64,000 nt of DNA from WTGU01 sp965200925 (lineage in GTDB: Bacteria > Pseudomonadota > Alphaproteobacteria > UBA828). This document shows positions 36,334-45,262 of this stretch, piece after piece. The notes beneath the pieces were generated by a model that saw only the letters and a program-made list of their open reading frames with translations, had not been told where the DNA came from and searched no databases. The translations under genes and the position numbers were made by a program. Numbering within the stretch: the first letter of the stretch is position 1; each line of letters begins with the position of its first letter. The DNA lies in NCBI GenBank assembly GCA_965200925.1, contig OZ241738.1:1612001-1676000 (forward strand), in the 5' to 3' direction.

Positions 36334-37437
36334 CTATTCCGCGGCGGCGCGGGCGCCGAGCGCGGCGTTCACCCGGGGCATGACCTCCTCGGCCAGCAGC
36401 GCCATGGAGCGCTTCATCCGCGCCTTGTCCGTCCAGTCCTGGGCGGTCAGCATCAGCGTGCCGAAATGGCCCACCTCCTCGCGCAGCGCCAGGATCTTCT
36501 CGACCACCGTGTCGGGGCCGCCGTGGATCGTGTAGTTGTCGCGGAGTGCCTCGTGGGTGAGACGCGCCGGGTCGTCCCCCCGCTCGACGACGAACGGGCC
36601 TTTCATGTCGGCGCGCTCGAAAATCCTGAAGAGATAGTCGAAATAGGCGTCGGTGCTGTTTCCCGGCTCCCTGGCGAAAGCCTCGGCGGCGGCGTCCGTC
36701 TCGTCGACGTGGACGTTGCGCGCGACGCGCCAGATCTCCGGGTCCGTCGGATGGCCGGCCTTGGCCGCCGCCTCCGCATACACCTGCCAGTGCGACGCGA
36801 CCGACCAGTTGCCGATGAAGTTGGCCGAGATCGGGATGTAGCCGCGCGAACCGGCGAACTTGATCGAGCCCGAGAACGGGCTCATGGCCGAGATCGCGAT
36901 CGGCGGATGGGGTTTCTGATAGGGCTTGGCCATATGCCCGAGCCCGATATCCTCGTAGACCCAGTCCTTGAGGGAGATTTGCCAGTGTTCGCCCTGGATG
37001 TCGTAAGGGGGATCCTTCTCCCAGAGCTCGAGCATGATGTCGATGGCCTCGACCATCATGGCGTTGCGGTCCGCCTCCATGACGCCGAACACCTCGAAAT
37101 CCGGCGGCAGGCCGCCGGGGCCCACGCCCATGATGTAGCGCCCCTTCGCCAGATGGTCGAACATCGCGATCTGGCCCGCCGTGACCGCCGGGTGGTACTG
37201 CGGCAGGCAGATCACGCCGGTGCCGCAGACGATCCGCTCGGTGCGCGGCAGCACATGGGCGAGGAAGAGCAGCGGCGAGGTGATCTGCTCGGAGGCCGAG
37301 GAATAATGTTCGCCCACCCAGGCCTCCGAGAAGCCGAGCCGGTCGGCGTGGACGATCGCGTCGATGTCCTCCATCAAGGTTTCGTGGTAGTCCCGCCTGG
37401 GATGGTGGATCGGCATCATGAACAAGCCCAGCTTCAT
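36334..37437 (-). CDS. Luciferase-like (LLM) flavin-dependent monooxygenase
   Basis: 367-residue TIM-barrel FMNH2-dependent oxygenase: MKLGLFMMPIHHPRRDYHETL, GFSEAWVGEHYSS, the RIVCGTGVICLPQYHPAVTAGQIAMFDHLAKGRYIMGVGPGG segment, and PIAISAMSPFSGSIKFAGSRGY. The group oxidises aldehydes, alkanes, sulfonates or terpenoids; substrate not predictable. A flavin reductase is not adjacent. ATG 37437 follows GGGAGGAGAGCG. It is divergent from the ICL-like gene and in an operon with the SDR, suggesting one catabolic unit. Confidence 0.9.
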   Translation of the reverse strand: MKLGLFMMPIHHPRRDYHETLMEDIDAIVHADRLGFSEAWVGEHYSSASEQITSPLLFLAHVLPRTERIVCGTGVICLPQYHPAVTAGQIAMFDHLAKGRYIMGVGPGGLPPDFEVFGVMEADRNAMMVEAIDIMLELWEKDPPYDIQGEHWQISLKDWVYEDIGLGHMAKPYQKPHPPIAISAMSPFSGSIKFAGSRGYIPISANFIGNWSVASHWQVYAEAAAKAGHPTDPEIWRVARNVHVDETDAAAEAFAREPGNSTDAYFDYLFRIFERADMKGPFVVERGDDPARLTHEALRDNYTIHGGPDTVVEKILALREEVGHFGTLMLTAQDWTDKARMKRSMALLAEEVMPRVNAALGARAAAE

Positions 37438-37565
37438 CGCTCTCCTCCCTGCCGCCCCACCGCCGCGCGATGGGCCACGGACGCCCCGCCCGGCACCGGG
37501 CGCTCCGGGGGCATTGTACACCAACGCGCGCCCCGCCGATACGCCGGGGAGCGCCGGGGCCGGCC

Positions 37566-38504
37566 GTGAGCGCCGCCACCGCGGGCGAACGCCGCCGGGC
37601 GCTCCGCGCCGGGCTCGAGGGCGGCGGCCTGTTGCGCTTCCCCGGCGCCTTCGCGCCGGTGGTGGCGCGGATGATCGAACGCCGGGGATTCGACGGGGTC
37701 TACGTGTCGGGTGCCGCGCTCGCCGGCGACCTGGGCCTGCCGGATGTGGGCCTCACCACGCAGGGCGAGGTCGTGGAGCGCGCCCGCGGAATCGCGCGGG
37801 CCTGCGGCCTCCCCGTCATCGTGGACATCGACACCGGCTTCGGCGGGCCGCTGAACGCCGCCCGCACGGTCGCGCTGCTCGAGGAGGCCGGCCTCGCCGG
37901 CTGCCACCTGGAAGACCAGGAAAACCCCAAGCGCTGCGGCCATCTGGACCGCAAGACCGTGGTGCCGGTCGCCGAGATGGTCCGCCGCGTCCGCGCCGCC
38001 CGCGAGGCGCAAGGCGACCCCGCCTTCCTGCTCATCGCCCGCACGGACGCCCGCGGCCCCGAGGGGCTCGCTTCGGCGATCGATCGGGCGAAGGCCTATC
38101 TGGATGCCGGCGCCGCCATGATCTTCCCGGAGGCGCTCCGCTGCGTCCGCGAGTTCGAGGCCTTTCGCGCGGCCATCGAGGCGCCGTTGATGGCTAACAT
38201 GACCGAATTCGGCAAGTCGCCCCTGCTCTCCCGCCGGACGCTCGCGGCGCTGGGTTACAATCTCGTGATCTATCCCGTCACGACCTTCCGTCTGGCCATG
38301 CAGGCGGTCGAGGACGGCTTGGCCCATCTCGATGCGCGCGGCGACCAGGCCGCTCTGGTGCCGCGCATGATGACCCGCGCAAGGCTCTACGAGATCGTCG
38401 ACTACGAAGGCTACGGGCGCTTCGACGCCACGATCCGCGATTTCGCGGCGGAACGGGAGGACCCGGGCGGGGCGGCGGACAACGCGGCGGGACGGCGGCG
38501 ATGA
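37566..38504 (+). CDS. Isocitrate lyase/PEP mutase family enzyme
   Basis: 312-residue lyase of the methylisocitrate/dimethylmalate lyase branch. Features: FPGAFAPVVARMIERRGFDGVYVSG, PVIVDIDTGFGGP with metal-binding Asp, the family motif EDQENPKRCGH with catalytic Cys, ARTDARG, and MANMTEFGKSPLL. It likely splits a C-C bond of a 2-methyl(iso)citrate-like acid, giving pyruvate or a relative. GTG 37566 is the first reasonable start. The stop overlaps the CoA-transferase start (ATGA). Confidence 0.88.
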   Translation: MSAATAGERRRALRAGLEGGGLLRFPGAFAPVVARMIERRGFDGVYVSGAALAGDLGLPDVGLTTQGEVVERARGIARACGLPVIVDIDTGFGGPLNAARTVALLEEAGLAGCHLEDQENPKRCGHLDRKTVVPVAEMVRRVRAAREAQGDPAFLLIARTDARGPEGLASAIDRAKAYLDAGAAMIFPEALRCVREFEAFRAAIEAPLMANMTEFGKSPLLSRRTLAALGYNLVIYPVTTFRLAMQAVEDGLAHLDARGDQAALVPRMMTRARLYEIVDYEGYGRFDATIRDFAAEREDPGGAADNAAGRRR

Positions 38505-39694
38505 CCGGACCCCCAGCCGGCGGTGCGCTCGCGCCCTTCACCGTGCTCGACCTCACGCGCTATCGCGCCGGACCGACCGCCGCCCGCCAGCTCGCGGATT
38601 GGGGCGCGGACGTGATCAAGATCGAGATGCCCTCGGCGCCGACGACGGAAGCCGACCCGATCAAGGGCCGCCACGGTCCCGACTTCCAGAACCTGCACCG
38701 CAACAAGCGGAGCCTCACCCTGAACCTCAAGGCCCCGGAGGGCTGCGCCGTCTTCCGGCGCCTGGCCGGGCGCGCCGACGTGGTGATCGAGAACTACCGG
38801 CCGGACGTGAAGTACCGCCTCGGCATCGAGCCTGAGACCCTGCGCGCCCTCAACCCCCGCCTCGTCTATGCCAGCCTGTCCGGCTTCGGCCAGGACGGCC
38901 CCTACGCGCAGCGCCCGGGCTTCGACCAGATCGCCCAGGGCATGGGCGGGCTGATGTCGATCACCGGTGCGCCCGGCGGCGGGCCGATGCGCGCCGGAAT
39001 CCCCATCGCCGACCTGAGCGCCGGCCTCTATACGGCGATCGGCATCCTCGTCGCGCTGCTCGAACGCGAGCGCTCAGGGCAAGGGCAATGGGTCCGCTCG
39101 TCCCTGCTGGAGGCGATGATCGCCCAGCTCGACTTTCAGGCCGCACGCTACCTGTTCGAGGGCGAAGCGCCCGGCCAGGCCGGCAACGACCATCCGACGA
39201 GCATCCCGACCGGCGTGTTCGAGACCGCCGACGGCCACATCAACATCGCGACTTCCGGCGGCGCGATCTACGAACGCCTCTGCCGCGCCATCGGCGCGCC
39301 GGCGCTGATTCGCGACCCGCGCTTCGCGACCGGCGACGCCCGCTCCGCCAACCGCGCGGCGCTCAACGCGCGCATCGCCGCGCGCACCCGCACCCGGACG
39401 AGCGCCGAGTGGGTCCGGACCCTGAACGAGGCGGGCGTGCCCTGCGGGCCGATCTACGCCATCGATGCGGTGTTCGACGATCCGCAGGTGCGCCATCTCG
39501 GCATGGCCACCCCCGTCGACCACCCCCTCCTGGGCGCCACGCGCGTCGTCTCCCAGGCGGTGCGCCTCGACCGCACGCCGTTCGCCGTCCGCTCGGCCAC
39601 GCCGGAACTCGGCGCCCATACCGACGAAATCCTGCGGGCGCTGGGCTACGGCGCAGCGGAGATCGATTCCCTGCGGGAGCGGGGCGTCGTATAG
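38501..39694 (+). CDS. CaiB/BaiF family CoA-transferase (type III)
   Basis: 397-residue formyl-CoA-transferase-like enzyme that moves CoA between organic acids. Visible: LDLTRYRAGPTAARQLADWGADVIKIE, GPDFQNLHRNKRSLTLNLK with the region holding the catalytic Asp further on, YASLSGFGQDGPYAQRPGFDQIAQGMGGLMSITG and GVPCGPIYAIDAVFDDPQ. Sits between a lyase and an enoyl-CoA hydratase, fitting activation of an acid for beta-oxidation-like breakdown. Confidence 0.93.
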   Translation: MTGPPAGGALAPFTVLDLTRYRAGPTAARQLADWGADVIKIEMPSAPTTEADPIKGRHGPDFQNLHRNKRSLTLNLKAPEGCAVFRRLAGRADVVIENYRPDVKYRLGIEPETLRALNPRLVYASLSGFGQDGPYAQRPGFDQIAQGMGGLMSITGAPGGGPMRAGIPIADLSAGLYTAIGILVALLERERSGQGQWVRSSLLEAMIAQLDFQAARYLFEGEAPGQAGNDHPTSIPTGVFETADGHINIATSGGAIYERLCRAIGAPALIRDPRFATGDARSANRAALNARIAARTRTRTSAEWVRTLNEAGVPCGPIYAIDAVFDDPQVRHLGMATPVDHPLLGATRVVSQAVRLDRTPFAVRSATPELGAHTDEILRALGYGAAEIDSLRERGVV

Positions 39695-39710
39695 CCCGGG
39701 CGAGAGCGCG

Positions 39711-40499
39711 ATGACCGACCAATTGCTCGTCGAGACCGCCGGCGCCGTCGGCCGGATCGTCTTCAACAATCCGCGGAAGCACAACGCGCTCACGGTCGCG
39801 ATGTGGCGCGCGCTGCCGGCGGCGCTCGACCGGCTGGAGGCCGATCCGGCGGTCCGCGCGATCGTCCTCGAGGGCGCGGGCGAGAGGGCGTTCGTCTCGG
39901 GCGCGGACATTTCCGAATTCGCCGCGCGGCGCGCCAGCGCGGCGGACGTCGCGGCCTATGACCGGCTCGCCGAAGGCGCCACCGAGCGGCTGCGCATGGC
40001 GGGAAAGCCGACGCTCGCCATGATCCGCGGCTATTGCATGGGCGGCGGCCTCGGCCTCGCCATCGCCTGCGACATGCGAATCGCGGGCGCAGGCGCGTGC
40101 TTCGCCATCCCCGCGGCCCGGCTCGGCGTCGGCTACCGCATCGGCTCGCTGAAGCTGCTGGTCGATCTCGTGGGCCCGGCCTTCGCCGGGGAAATCCTCC
40201 TCACCGCGCGCCGGTTCACGGCGGACGAGGCGGCGCGCATCGGCCTCGTCAACCGCACCGTCCCCGATGCCGCGCTCGCCGATACGGTCGCGGAATACTG
40301 CGTGGCCCTCGCCGGCAACGCGCCGCTTTCGATGCGGGCGAGCAAGCGCATGATCGCCGAGCTGGCGCGAAGCGGTGCCGCCGGCGTCGACTCCGCGCTC
40401 TGCGACGCCCTCGTGACCGCCTGCTTCGAGAGCGCCGACTACACCGAGGGCCGCACCGCCTTCATGGAGAAGCGCCCCCCCCGCTTCACCGGGCGATAG
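39711..40499 (+). CDS. Enoyl-CoA hydratase/isomerase
   Basis: Crotonase-fold enzyme of 262 residues. Oxyanion-hole segments AFVSGADISEF and RGYCMGGGLGLAIACDMRIAG; the second catalytic position reads PAARLGVGYRIG, without the usual Glu (ExxLG becomes AARLG), so this may be an isomerase, decarboxylase or thioesterase-like variant and not a hydratase. ATG 39711 lies 16 bp after the CoA-transferase, in the same operon. Confidence 0.9.
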   Translation: MTDQLLVETAGAVGRIVFNNPRKHNALTVAMWRALPAALDRLEADPAVRAIVLEGAGERAFVSGADISEFAARRASAADVAAYDRLAEGATERLRMAGKPTLAMIRGYCMGGGLGLAIACDMRIAGAGACFAIPAARLGVGYRIGSLKLLVDLVGPAFAGEILLTARRFTADEAARIGLVNRTVPDAALADTVAEYCVALAGNAPLSMRASKRMIAELARSGAAGVDSALCDALVTACFESADYTEGRTAFMEKRPPRFTGR

Positions 40500-40544
40500 C
40501 CCGCGCATCGTCGAAAACGCCGAAGGCGATTGCCCGCCTCGCAC

Positions 40545-41498
40545 TCAGGACGCGGCCGCGCGGGGGTGGGCGGCTTCGTAGGCGGCGAGGAGAGCGGCTT
40601 CGTCCACCTCGGTGTAGCGCTGCGTGGTCGAAAGGCTGGCGTGGCCGAGAAGCTCCTGGATCGTGCGCAGGTCGCCGCCGTTCGCCAGCAGATGGGTCGC
40701 GAAGCTGTGGCGGAGCGCGTGCGGAGTCGCCGAAGCGGGCAGGCCGAGCGCGCCGCGCAAGCAGGCCATGGCCTGCTGCACGAGGCGGGGGTGCAGCCGC
40801 CCGCCGCGGGCGCCGACGAAGAGCGGATCGCCCGGGCCGAGAGCGTGCGGGCAGGCCGCGAGATAGTCGGCGATCGCCCGGGCCACCACCGGCAGCACCG
40901 GCACGATTCGCTGCTTCCCGCCCTTGCCGGCGATCGACAGGCTGTGGAGCGCACCGTCCGCCGCCGGCGCATCGGCGCGGTCGAGCCCGAGCGCCTCGCC
41001 GATGCGCAGGCCGCAGCCATAGAGGAGCATGAGAACCGCGCCGTCGCGCCGGACGATCCAGCCCGCCGGCGCGGGGCCGCTCTCCGCCGTCTCGACGACC
41101 GCCTTCGCCTGGCCCTCGCTCAGCGGCCGGGGGACGCCGCGCGGCGTCCTGGGCCCGCGTACCAGCGCGAGCGCCGGCGAGGCGGGCAGCCCCTCGCGCT
41201 CGAGATGGCGGAAGAAGACGCGAACCACCGAAAGCGCGCGGGCGGTCGAGGCCCGGGCCCGCCCGCCGGCGGCGCGCCAGGCGAGCCAGGCGCGGAAATC
41301 GCGGACGGTGAGCGCGCCCAACGCCGCGAGATCGGCGGGCCCGCCCCGGTGTTCCGCCAGGAAGCCCAGGAAATCCGCGAGATCGCGCCGATAGGCGGCA
41401 ATCGTGTGGGCGGACCGGCGCCTCTCGTGGGCCAGGCGCCCGAGCCAATTCTCGATCGCCCGTTCGAGGTCCGCAGCGACCGGTGCGCCCGGCGTCAT
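40545..41498 (-). CDS. xerC: Tyrosine recombinase XerC
   Basis: Site-specific recombinase that with XerD resolves chromosome dimers at dif. N-terminal SAM-like core-binding domain (SAHTIAAYRRDLADFLGFL). Catalytic residues: Arg in YGCGLRIGEALGL, Lys in GKGGKQRIVP, HALRHSFATHLL (His-X-X-Arg), His in LLGHASLSTTQRYT and the nucleophile Tyr in the same phrase. 317 residues. The ATG is immediately preceded by ten C on the coding strand, so no Shine-Dalgarno is present, and the transaldolase stop is 13 nt upstream. Confidence 0.94.
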   Translation of the reverse strand: MTPGAPVAADLERAIENWLGRLAHERRRSAHTIAAYRRDLADFLGFLAEHRGGPADLAALGALTVRDFRAWLAWRAAGGRARASTARALSVVRVFFRHLEREGLPASPALALVRGPRTPRGVPRPLSEGQAKAVVETAESGPAPAGWIVRRDGAVLMLLYGCGLRIGEALGLDRADAPAADGALHSLSIAGKGGKQRIVPVLPVVARAIADYLAACPHALGPGDPLFVGARGGRLHPRLVQQAMACLRGALGLPASATPHALRHSFATHLLANGGDLRTIQELLGHASLSTTQRYTEVDEAALLAAYEAAHPRAAAS

Positions 41499-41508
41499 GG
41501 GGGGGGGG
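41499..41508 (-). repeat. C10 homopolymer abutting the xerC start
   Basis: Ten C in the coding (minus) sense occupy the ribosome-binding position between the transaldolase stop and the xerC ATG. Length change would alter the spacing of translational coupling. Also a possible sequencing-error spot. Confidence 0.7.
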
Positions 41509-41511
41509 CCG

Positions 41512-42174
41512 TCACGAGAGGATCGATTGTCCGGTCTTCCTCCAGTCGGCGAGGAAGGCCGCGAGCCCCTTGTCGGTGAGCGGGTGGCGCACGAGCTGGC
41601 GCAGCACCGCGGGCGGCACCGTCGCCACGTCCGCGCCGATCTTCGCGGCTTCGACGACGTGCATCGGATGGCGAATCGAGGCGACCAGGATCTCGGCGCC
41701 GAGCGAATCGGGATAGGCGCGGTAGATGGCGGCCATGTCCCGGATCAGGCCCATCCCGTCCTGGCCCACGTCGTCGAGCCGGCCGACGAAAGGCGAGACG
41801 AAGGCCGCGCCCGCCTTCGCCGCCAGCAACGCCTGGGCGGCGGAAAAGCAGAGGGTGACGTTGACCGTGACGCCGCCCTGGGCGAGCGCACGGCACGCCT
41901 TGAGGCCGTCCCAGGTGAGCGGCACCTTGACCGCCACGTTGGGCGCGAGCGCGGCGAGTTTGCGCCCCTCGGCCAGCATCGTCTCGGTGTCGGTCGCGGT
42001 GACCTCGGCGCTCACCGGGCCGGGCACCAGATCGCAGATGCGCCGGATCACGTCGAAGAGGGCGCCGCCGCTCCGGGCGATCAGCGAGGGATTGGTGGTC
42101 ACCCCGTCGAGGAGACCGGTCGCCGCGAGGTCGCGGATTTCGTCGAGGTCCGCGCTGTCCACGAAGAATTTCAT
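41512..42174 (-). CDS. fsa: Transaldolase (TalC/fructose-6-phosphate aldolase type)
   Basis: 220-residue short transaldolase: MKFFVDSADLDEIRDLAATGLLDGVTTNPSLIARSG, the Schiff-base lysine in NVAVKVPLTWDGLKA, and FVSPFVGRLDDVGQDG. Either the pentose-phosphate transaldolase or fructose-6-phosphate aldolase activity; sequence alone does not decide. ATG 42174 follows TTAGGAAGCGG. In the canonical xerC-tal-priA neighbourhood of Alphaproteobacteria. Confidence 0.93.
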   Translation of the reverse strand: MKFFVDSADLDEIRDLAATGLLDGVTTNPSLIARSGGALFDVIRRICDLVPGPVSAEVTATDTETMLAEGRKLAALAPNVAVKVPLTWDGLKACRALAQGGVTVNVTLCFSAAQALLAAKAGAAFVSPFVGRLDDVGQDGMGLIRDMAAIYRAYPDSLGAEILVASIRHPMHVVEAAKIGADVATVPPAVLRQLVRHPLTDKGLAAFLADWRKTGQSILS

Positions 42175-42202
42175 CGCGCCGCTTCCTAAGCTCCCGCTCA
42201 CG

Positions 42203-42826
42203 CTAACGCAATGCATCGGTGATGAAAGCGAAAAGAATGAAGCCGCGGAGCATCACGCCGCGCTTCCCGAACCGGGTGAAGAGGGGATGATAGCCCTTCG
42301 GACGCTGGAACGAACGCTCGATCTCGTCGCGCCGTTTCGGAGAGCGCTCCCCTGCGATGCAAGGCCATGGCCGTAGCCGGCCCTCGAACGTGGCGGCGAT
42401 CGAGCACGCGAGGTCGGCATGGTTCGACAGCCAGACCCAGTACTCACCAATCGCGCCGCGCGCGGCGCGACGCTGCCCGTCCGAATCGTCGGGGTCGGGC
42501 CGGTCTCCGCGAAGCCCGGGGCGCGAAGCCCGATAGAAACCGGGCGCGCCGAAGGTGATCGTGAGGTCGGCGCGGTTGAGGCCGAAACACGTTCCCACGG
42601 GAGTGCGGCCGCAATCGTCCGCGGTTCCGCTCGTCTCGTCCCGGCCCCGGCCCGACGACCGGTCGAGATCGTGCCTGAAGTCGCTGAAGACCGTCCCCGG
42701 CCCGCCGGCCTTGAGGGCGCGGCCGTCGGCCGTCAACCGGGCCGAATGCTCACCGGTTGCTTGAAAACGGCGGAGTCGTCGATCTTGGCGGCGGACTGGT
42801 GAAGCCGGATTCCGCCGGAAGGCCAT
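42203..42826 (-). CDS. Possible small hypothetical protein
   Basis: The 685-bp gap between the transaldolase and priA has no recognised gene. One minus-strand frame is open from ATG 42826 to 42203 (207 codons). Its second half (IGEYWVWLSNHADLACSIAATF and PKGYHPLFTRFGKRGVMLRGFILFAF) reads more like protein than the other frames. I recognise no family, and a plus-strand frame over 42419-42802 is also open. Base composition is a little lower in G+C than the flanks. Treat as unproven. Confidence 0.28.
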   Translation of the reverse strand: MAFRRNPASPVRRQDRRLRRFQATGEHSARLTADGRALKAGGPGTVFSDFRHDLDRSSGRGRDETSGTADDCGRTPVGTCFGLNRADLTITFGAPGFYRASRPGLRGDRPDPDDSDGQRRAARGAIGEYWVWLSNHADLACSIAATFEGRLRPWPCIAGERSPKRRDEIERSFQRPKGYHPLFTRFGKRGVMLRGFILFAFITDALR

Positions 42827-42859
42827 CGACGCGGGGCGGCAGGCGGCTAGGATGCCGCG

Positions 42860-45085
42860 ATGCGCCGGCCCCCGCTCACGACCGGCGGCCGCGAGGCGGC
42901 ACCTTCGCCTCCTTCCCCCGCCCGCGTCGCCGTGCTGCTGCCGCTGCCGGTCGACGACGCCTACGACTACGCCCTCCCCGCCGGAGTCGCGCTGCCGCCG
43001 GGCCGGTTCGTGCGCGTGCCCTTCCGCGGGCGGGAGGCGACAGGCGTGGTCTGGGGCGAGGGTCTGGGCGGCATAGAGGCCGCGCGGCTCAAGGCGGTGG
43101 CGGCGGTGCTGGACGCGCCGCCGATGACCGCGCCGCTCCGGCGCCTGGTCGATTGGGTCGCGGACTACACGCTGGCGCCGCGCGGATCGGTGCTGCGCCT
43201 GGCGATGAGCGTTCCCGCCGCCCTGAGGCCGCCGCCCCTGCGGACCGCCTGGCGGCGCGGGCCGGGCGCGCCCGAACGCATGACCGAGGCCCGCCGCCGG
43301 GTGCTCGCCCTGCTCGCGGACGGACGACCCCGGAGCGCGGCCGCCATCGCGCGTGGCGCCGGAGTCGGCGCGGGCGTGGTGCGCACGCTGGCGCGGCACG
43401 GCGCGGTCGAAGCGGTCGCGATCCCCGACGAAGCGGCCTTCGACCGGCCGGACGCGGGCCGTCCGGGCCCGGCCCTGTTGCCCGCTCAAGAAACCGCGGC
43501 GGCCGGGCTTCGCGCCCAGGTCGCGGGCGCCGCCTTCGGCGTTACCCTGCTCGACGGCGTGACCGGCGCCGGCAAGACGGAGGTCTATTTCGAGGCGGTC
43601 GCCGCCGCGCTCGATGCCGGCGGGCAAGCGCTGGTGATGCTGCCGGAGATCGCGTTGAGCGCCCAATGGCTCGCGCGTTTCCGCGCTCGCTTCGGCGCCG
43701 AACCGGCGGTGTGGCACTCCGAGATCGGCGAACGCCGGCGGCGCGAAACCTGGCGCGCGGTCGCCCGTGGCGAGGCGTCGGTCGTGGTCGGTGCGCGCTC
43801 GGCGCTCTGGCTGCCCTTCGTGCACCTCGGCCTGATCGTGGTGGACGAGGAGCACGACCCGGCCTTCAAGCAGGAGGAGGGCGTGATCTACAACGCCCGC
43901 GACATGGCGGTGGTTCGCGCCCGCCTCGAGGGCTGCCCCGCGGTGCTGGCCTCCGCCACGCCGTCCCTGGAGACGGCGGTCAACGCCCGCAAGGGGCGCT
44001 ACGCCTGCCGGCGGCTGCCGGAGCGGCACGGGGGCGCGCGGCTCCCCGCCATCGAGACGGTCGATCTGCGCAAGGCGCCGCCCGCGCCCGGGACCTGGCT
44101 CGGGCCCGCGTTGCGCGCGGTGCTGAGGGAGACCCTGGACGCCGGCGAGCAGGCGCTGCTCTACCTCAACCGCCGCGGCTACGCCCCACTGACGCTCTGC
44201 CGCGCCTGCGGCCATCGGCTCCACTGCCCGAATTGCAGCGCCTGGCTGGTGGAGCACCGCTTCGCGGGCGCCCTCGCCTGCCATCACTGCGACTACCGCC
44301 GGGCGTCGCCGGAGGCGTGCCCGGACTGCGCGGCGACCGGGAGTTTCGCCGCCTGCGGCCCGGGCGTCGAGCGGATCGTCGAGGAGGTCAGCGCGGCCTT
44401 TCCCGATGCCCGCTGGGACATCCTGACCAGCGACACGATGCAGGGGCCGAGTCGCGTCCGGGCACTGGTCGAGGCCGTCGCGGCCGGCGCGATCGACATC
44501 CTGGTCGGCACCCAGATGGTGGCCAAGGGGCACCATTTCCCGCGACTGACGCTGGTGGGCGTCGTCGACGCCGATCTCGGGCTGGCCGGCGGCGATTTGC
44601 GCGCGGCCGAACGTACCTACCAGGTGCTGCACCAGGTCGGCGGGCGGGCCGGGCGCGGCGGCCGGCCCGGGCGGGTGCTGCTCCAGACCCACGCGCCCGA
44701 GCACCCGGTGATCGCCGCCCTGGCTTCCGGCGGCCGGGATGCGTTCATGGCACAGGAGGCGGCGGCGCGCGAGAGGCACGGCCTGCCGCCCTACGGCCGC
44801 CTCGCCGCGGCCATCGCGAGCGCGCCCCGGGAAACGGACGCGGAGGCCGCGGCCGCGGCTCTCGCGCGGCGCGCGCGGGCGGACGCCTCGGCGGCCGGAA
44901 TCCGCGTCCTCGGGCCGGCGCCCGCGCCGATGCGGCTGATCCGCGGCCGCTACCGCTTTCGCCTCCTGTTCAAATGCGGCCGCGCCACGGCTCTCCAGCC
45001 GCAGCTGCGGCGCTGGCTGAAGGACCTCGCGCCCGCCGAACGCGCGCGCCTTCGAATCGACATCGACCCGCAGGGCTTCACGTAA
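42860..45085 (+). CDS. priA: Primosomal protein N' (replication restart helicase PriA)
   Basis: Superfamily 2 helicase that reloads the replisome at stalled forks. 741 residues: N-terminal 3'-DNA-binding domain (VLLPLPVDDAYDYALP), Walker A GVTGAGKTEVYF, Walker B VVDEEHDP, and the zinc-binding insertion CRACGHRLHCPNC to CHHCDY and CPDC (eight Cys). Helicase motif VGTQMVAKGHHFP and QVGGRAGRGGRPG follow. Standard neighbour of the ATP synthase operon in this lineage. Confidence 0.96.
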   Translation: MRRPPLTTGGREAAPSPPSPARVAVLLPLPVDDAYDYALPAGVALPPGRFVRVPFRGREATGVVWGEGLGGIEAARLKAVAAVLDAPPMTAPLRRLVDWVADYTLAPRGSVLRLAMSVPAALRPPPLRTAWRRGPGAPERMTEARRRVLALLADGRPRSAAAIARGAGVGAGVVRTLARHGAVEAVAIPDEAAFDRPDAGRPGPALLPAQETAAAGLRAQVAGAAFGVTLLDGVTGAGKTEVYFEAVAAALDAGGQALVMLPEIALSAQWLARFRARFGAEPAVWHSEIGERRRRETWRAVARGEASVVVGARSALWLPFVHLGLIVVDEEHDPAFKQEEGVIYNARDMAVVRARLEGCPAVLASATPSLETAVNARKGRYACRRLPERHGGARLPAIETVDLRKAPPAPGTWLGPALRAVLRETLDAGEQALLYLNRRGYAPLTLCRACGHRLHCPNCSAWLVEHRFAGALACHHCDYRRASPEACPDCAATGSFAACGPGVERIVEEVSAAFPDARWDILTSDTMQGPSRVRALVEAVAAGAIDILVGTQMVAKGHHFPRLTLVGVVDADLGLAGGDLRAAERTYQVLHQVGGRAGRGGRPGRVLLQTHAPEHPVIAALASGGRDAFMAQEAAARERHGLPPYGRLAAAIASAPRETDAEAAAAALARRARADASAAGIRVLGPAPAPMRLIRGRYRFRLLFKCGRATALQPQLRRWLKDLAPAERARLRIDIDPQGFT

Positions 45086-45191
45086 CCCGGGCGGCGTCTT
45101 CTTCTACGGCGTGCCGGGCGTCCTCCACGCGCATGGCGGGCCCGGAAGCCCGCGCAGCGAGAGCACCGGGCGGTTGCGTGGGCGGGGGGAG

Positions 45192-45197
45192 TATGAT
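45192..45197 (+). promoter_or_regulatory. Candidate -10 of the atp operon
   Basis: TATGAT stands out in a G+C-rich gap (177 bp) between priA and atpH, about 65 nt before the atpH start. No good -35 is seen at 16-18 nt upstream, so the assignment is tentative. Confidence 0.3.
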
Positions 45198-45262
45198 ATC
45201 CGTACGCGCGCCTTTCCGGGATGGGGGGCTTTTTTGCGACTGCGCAGGAACAGGGAGAAGCG

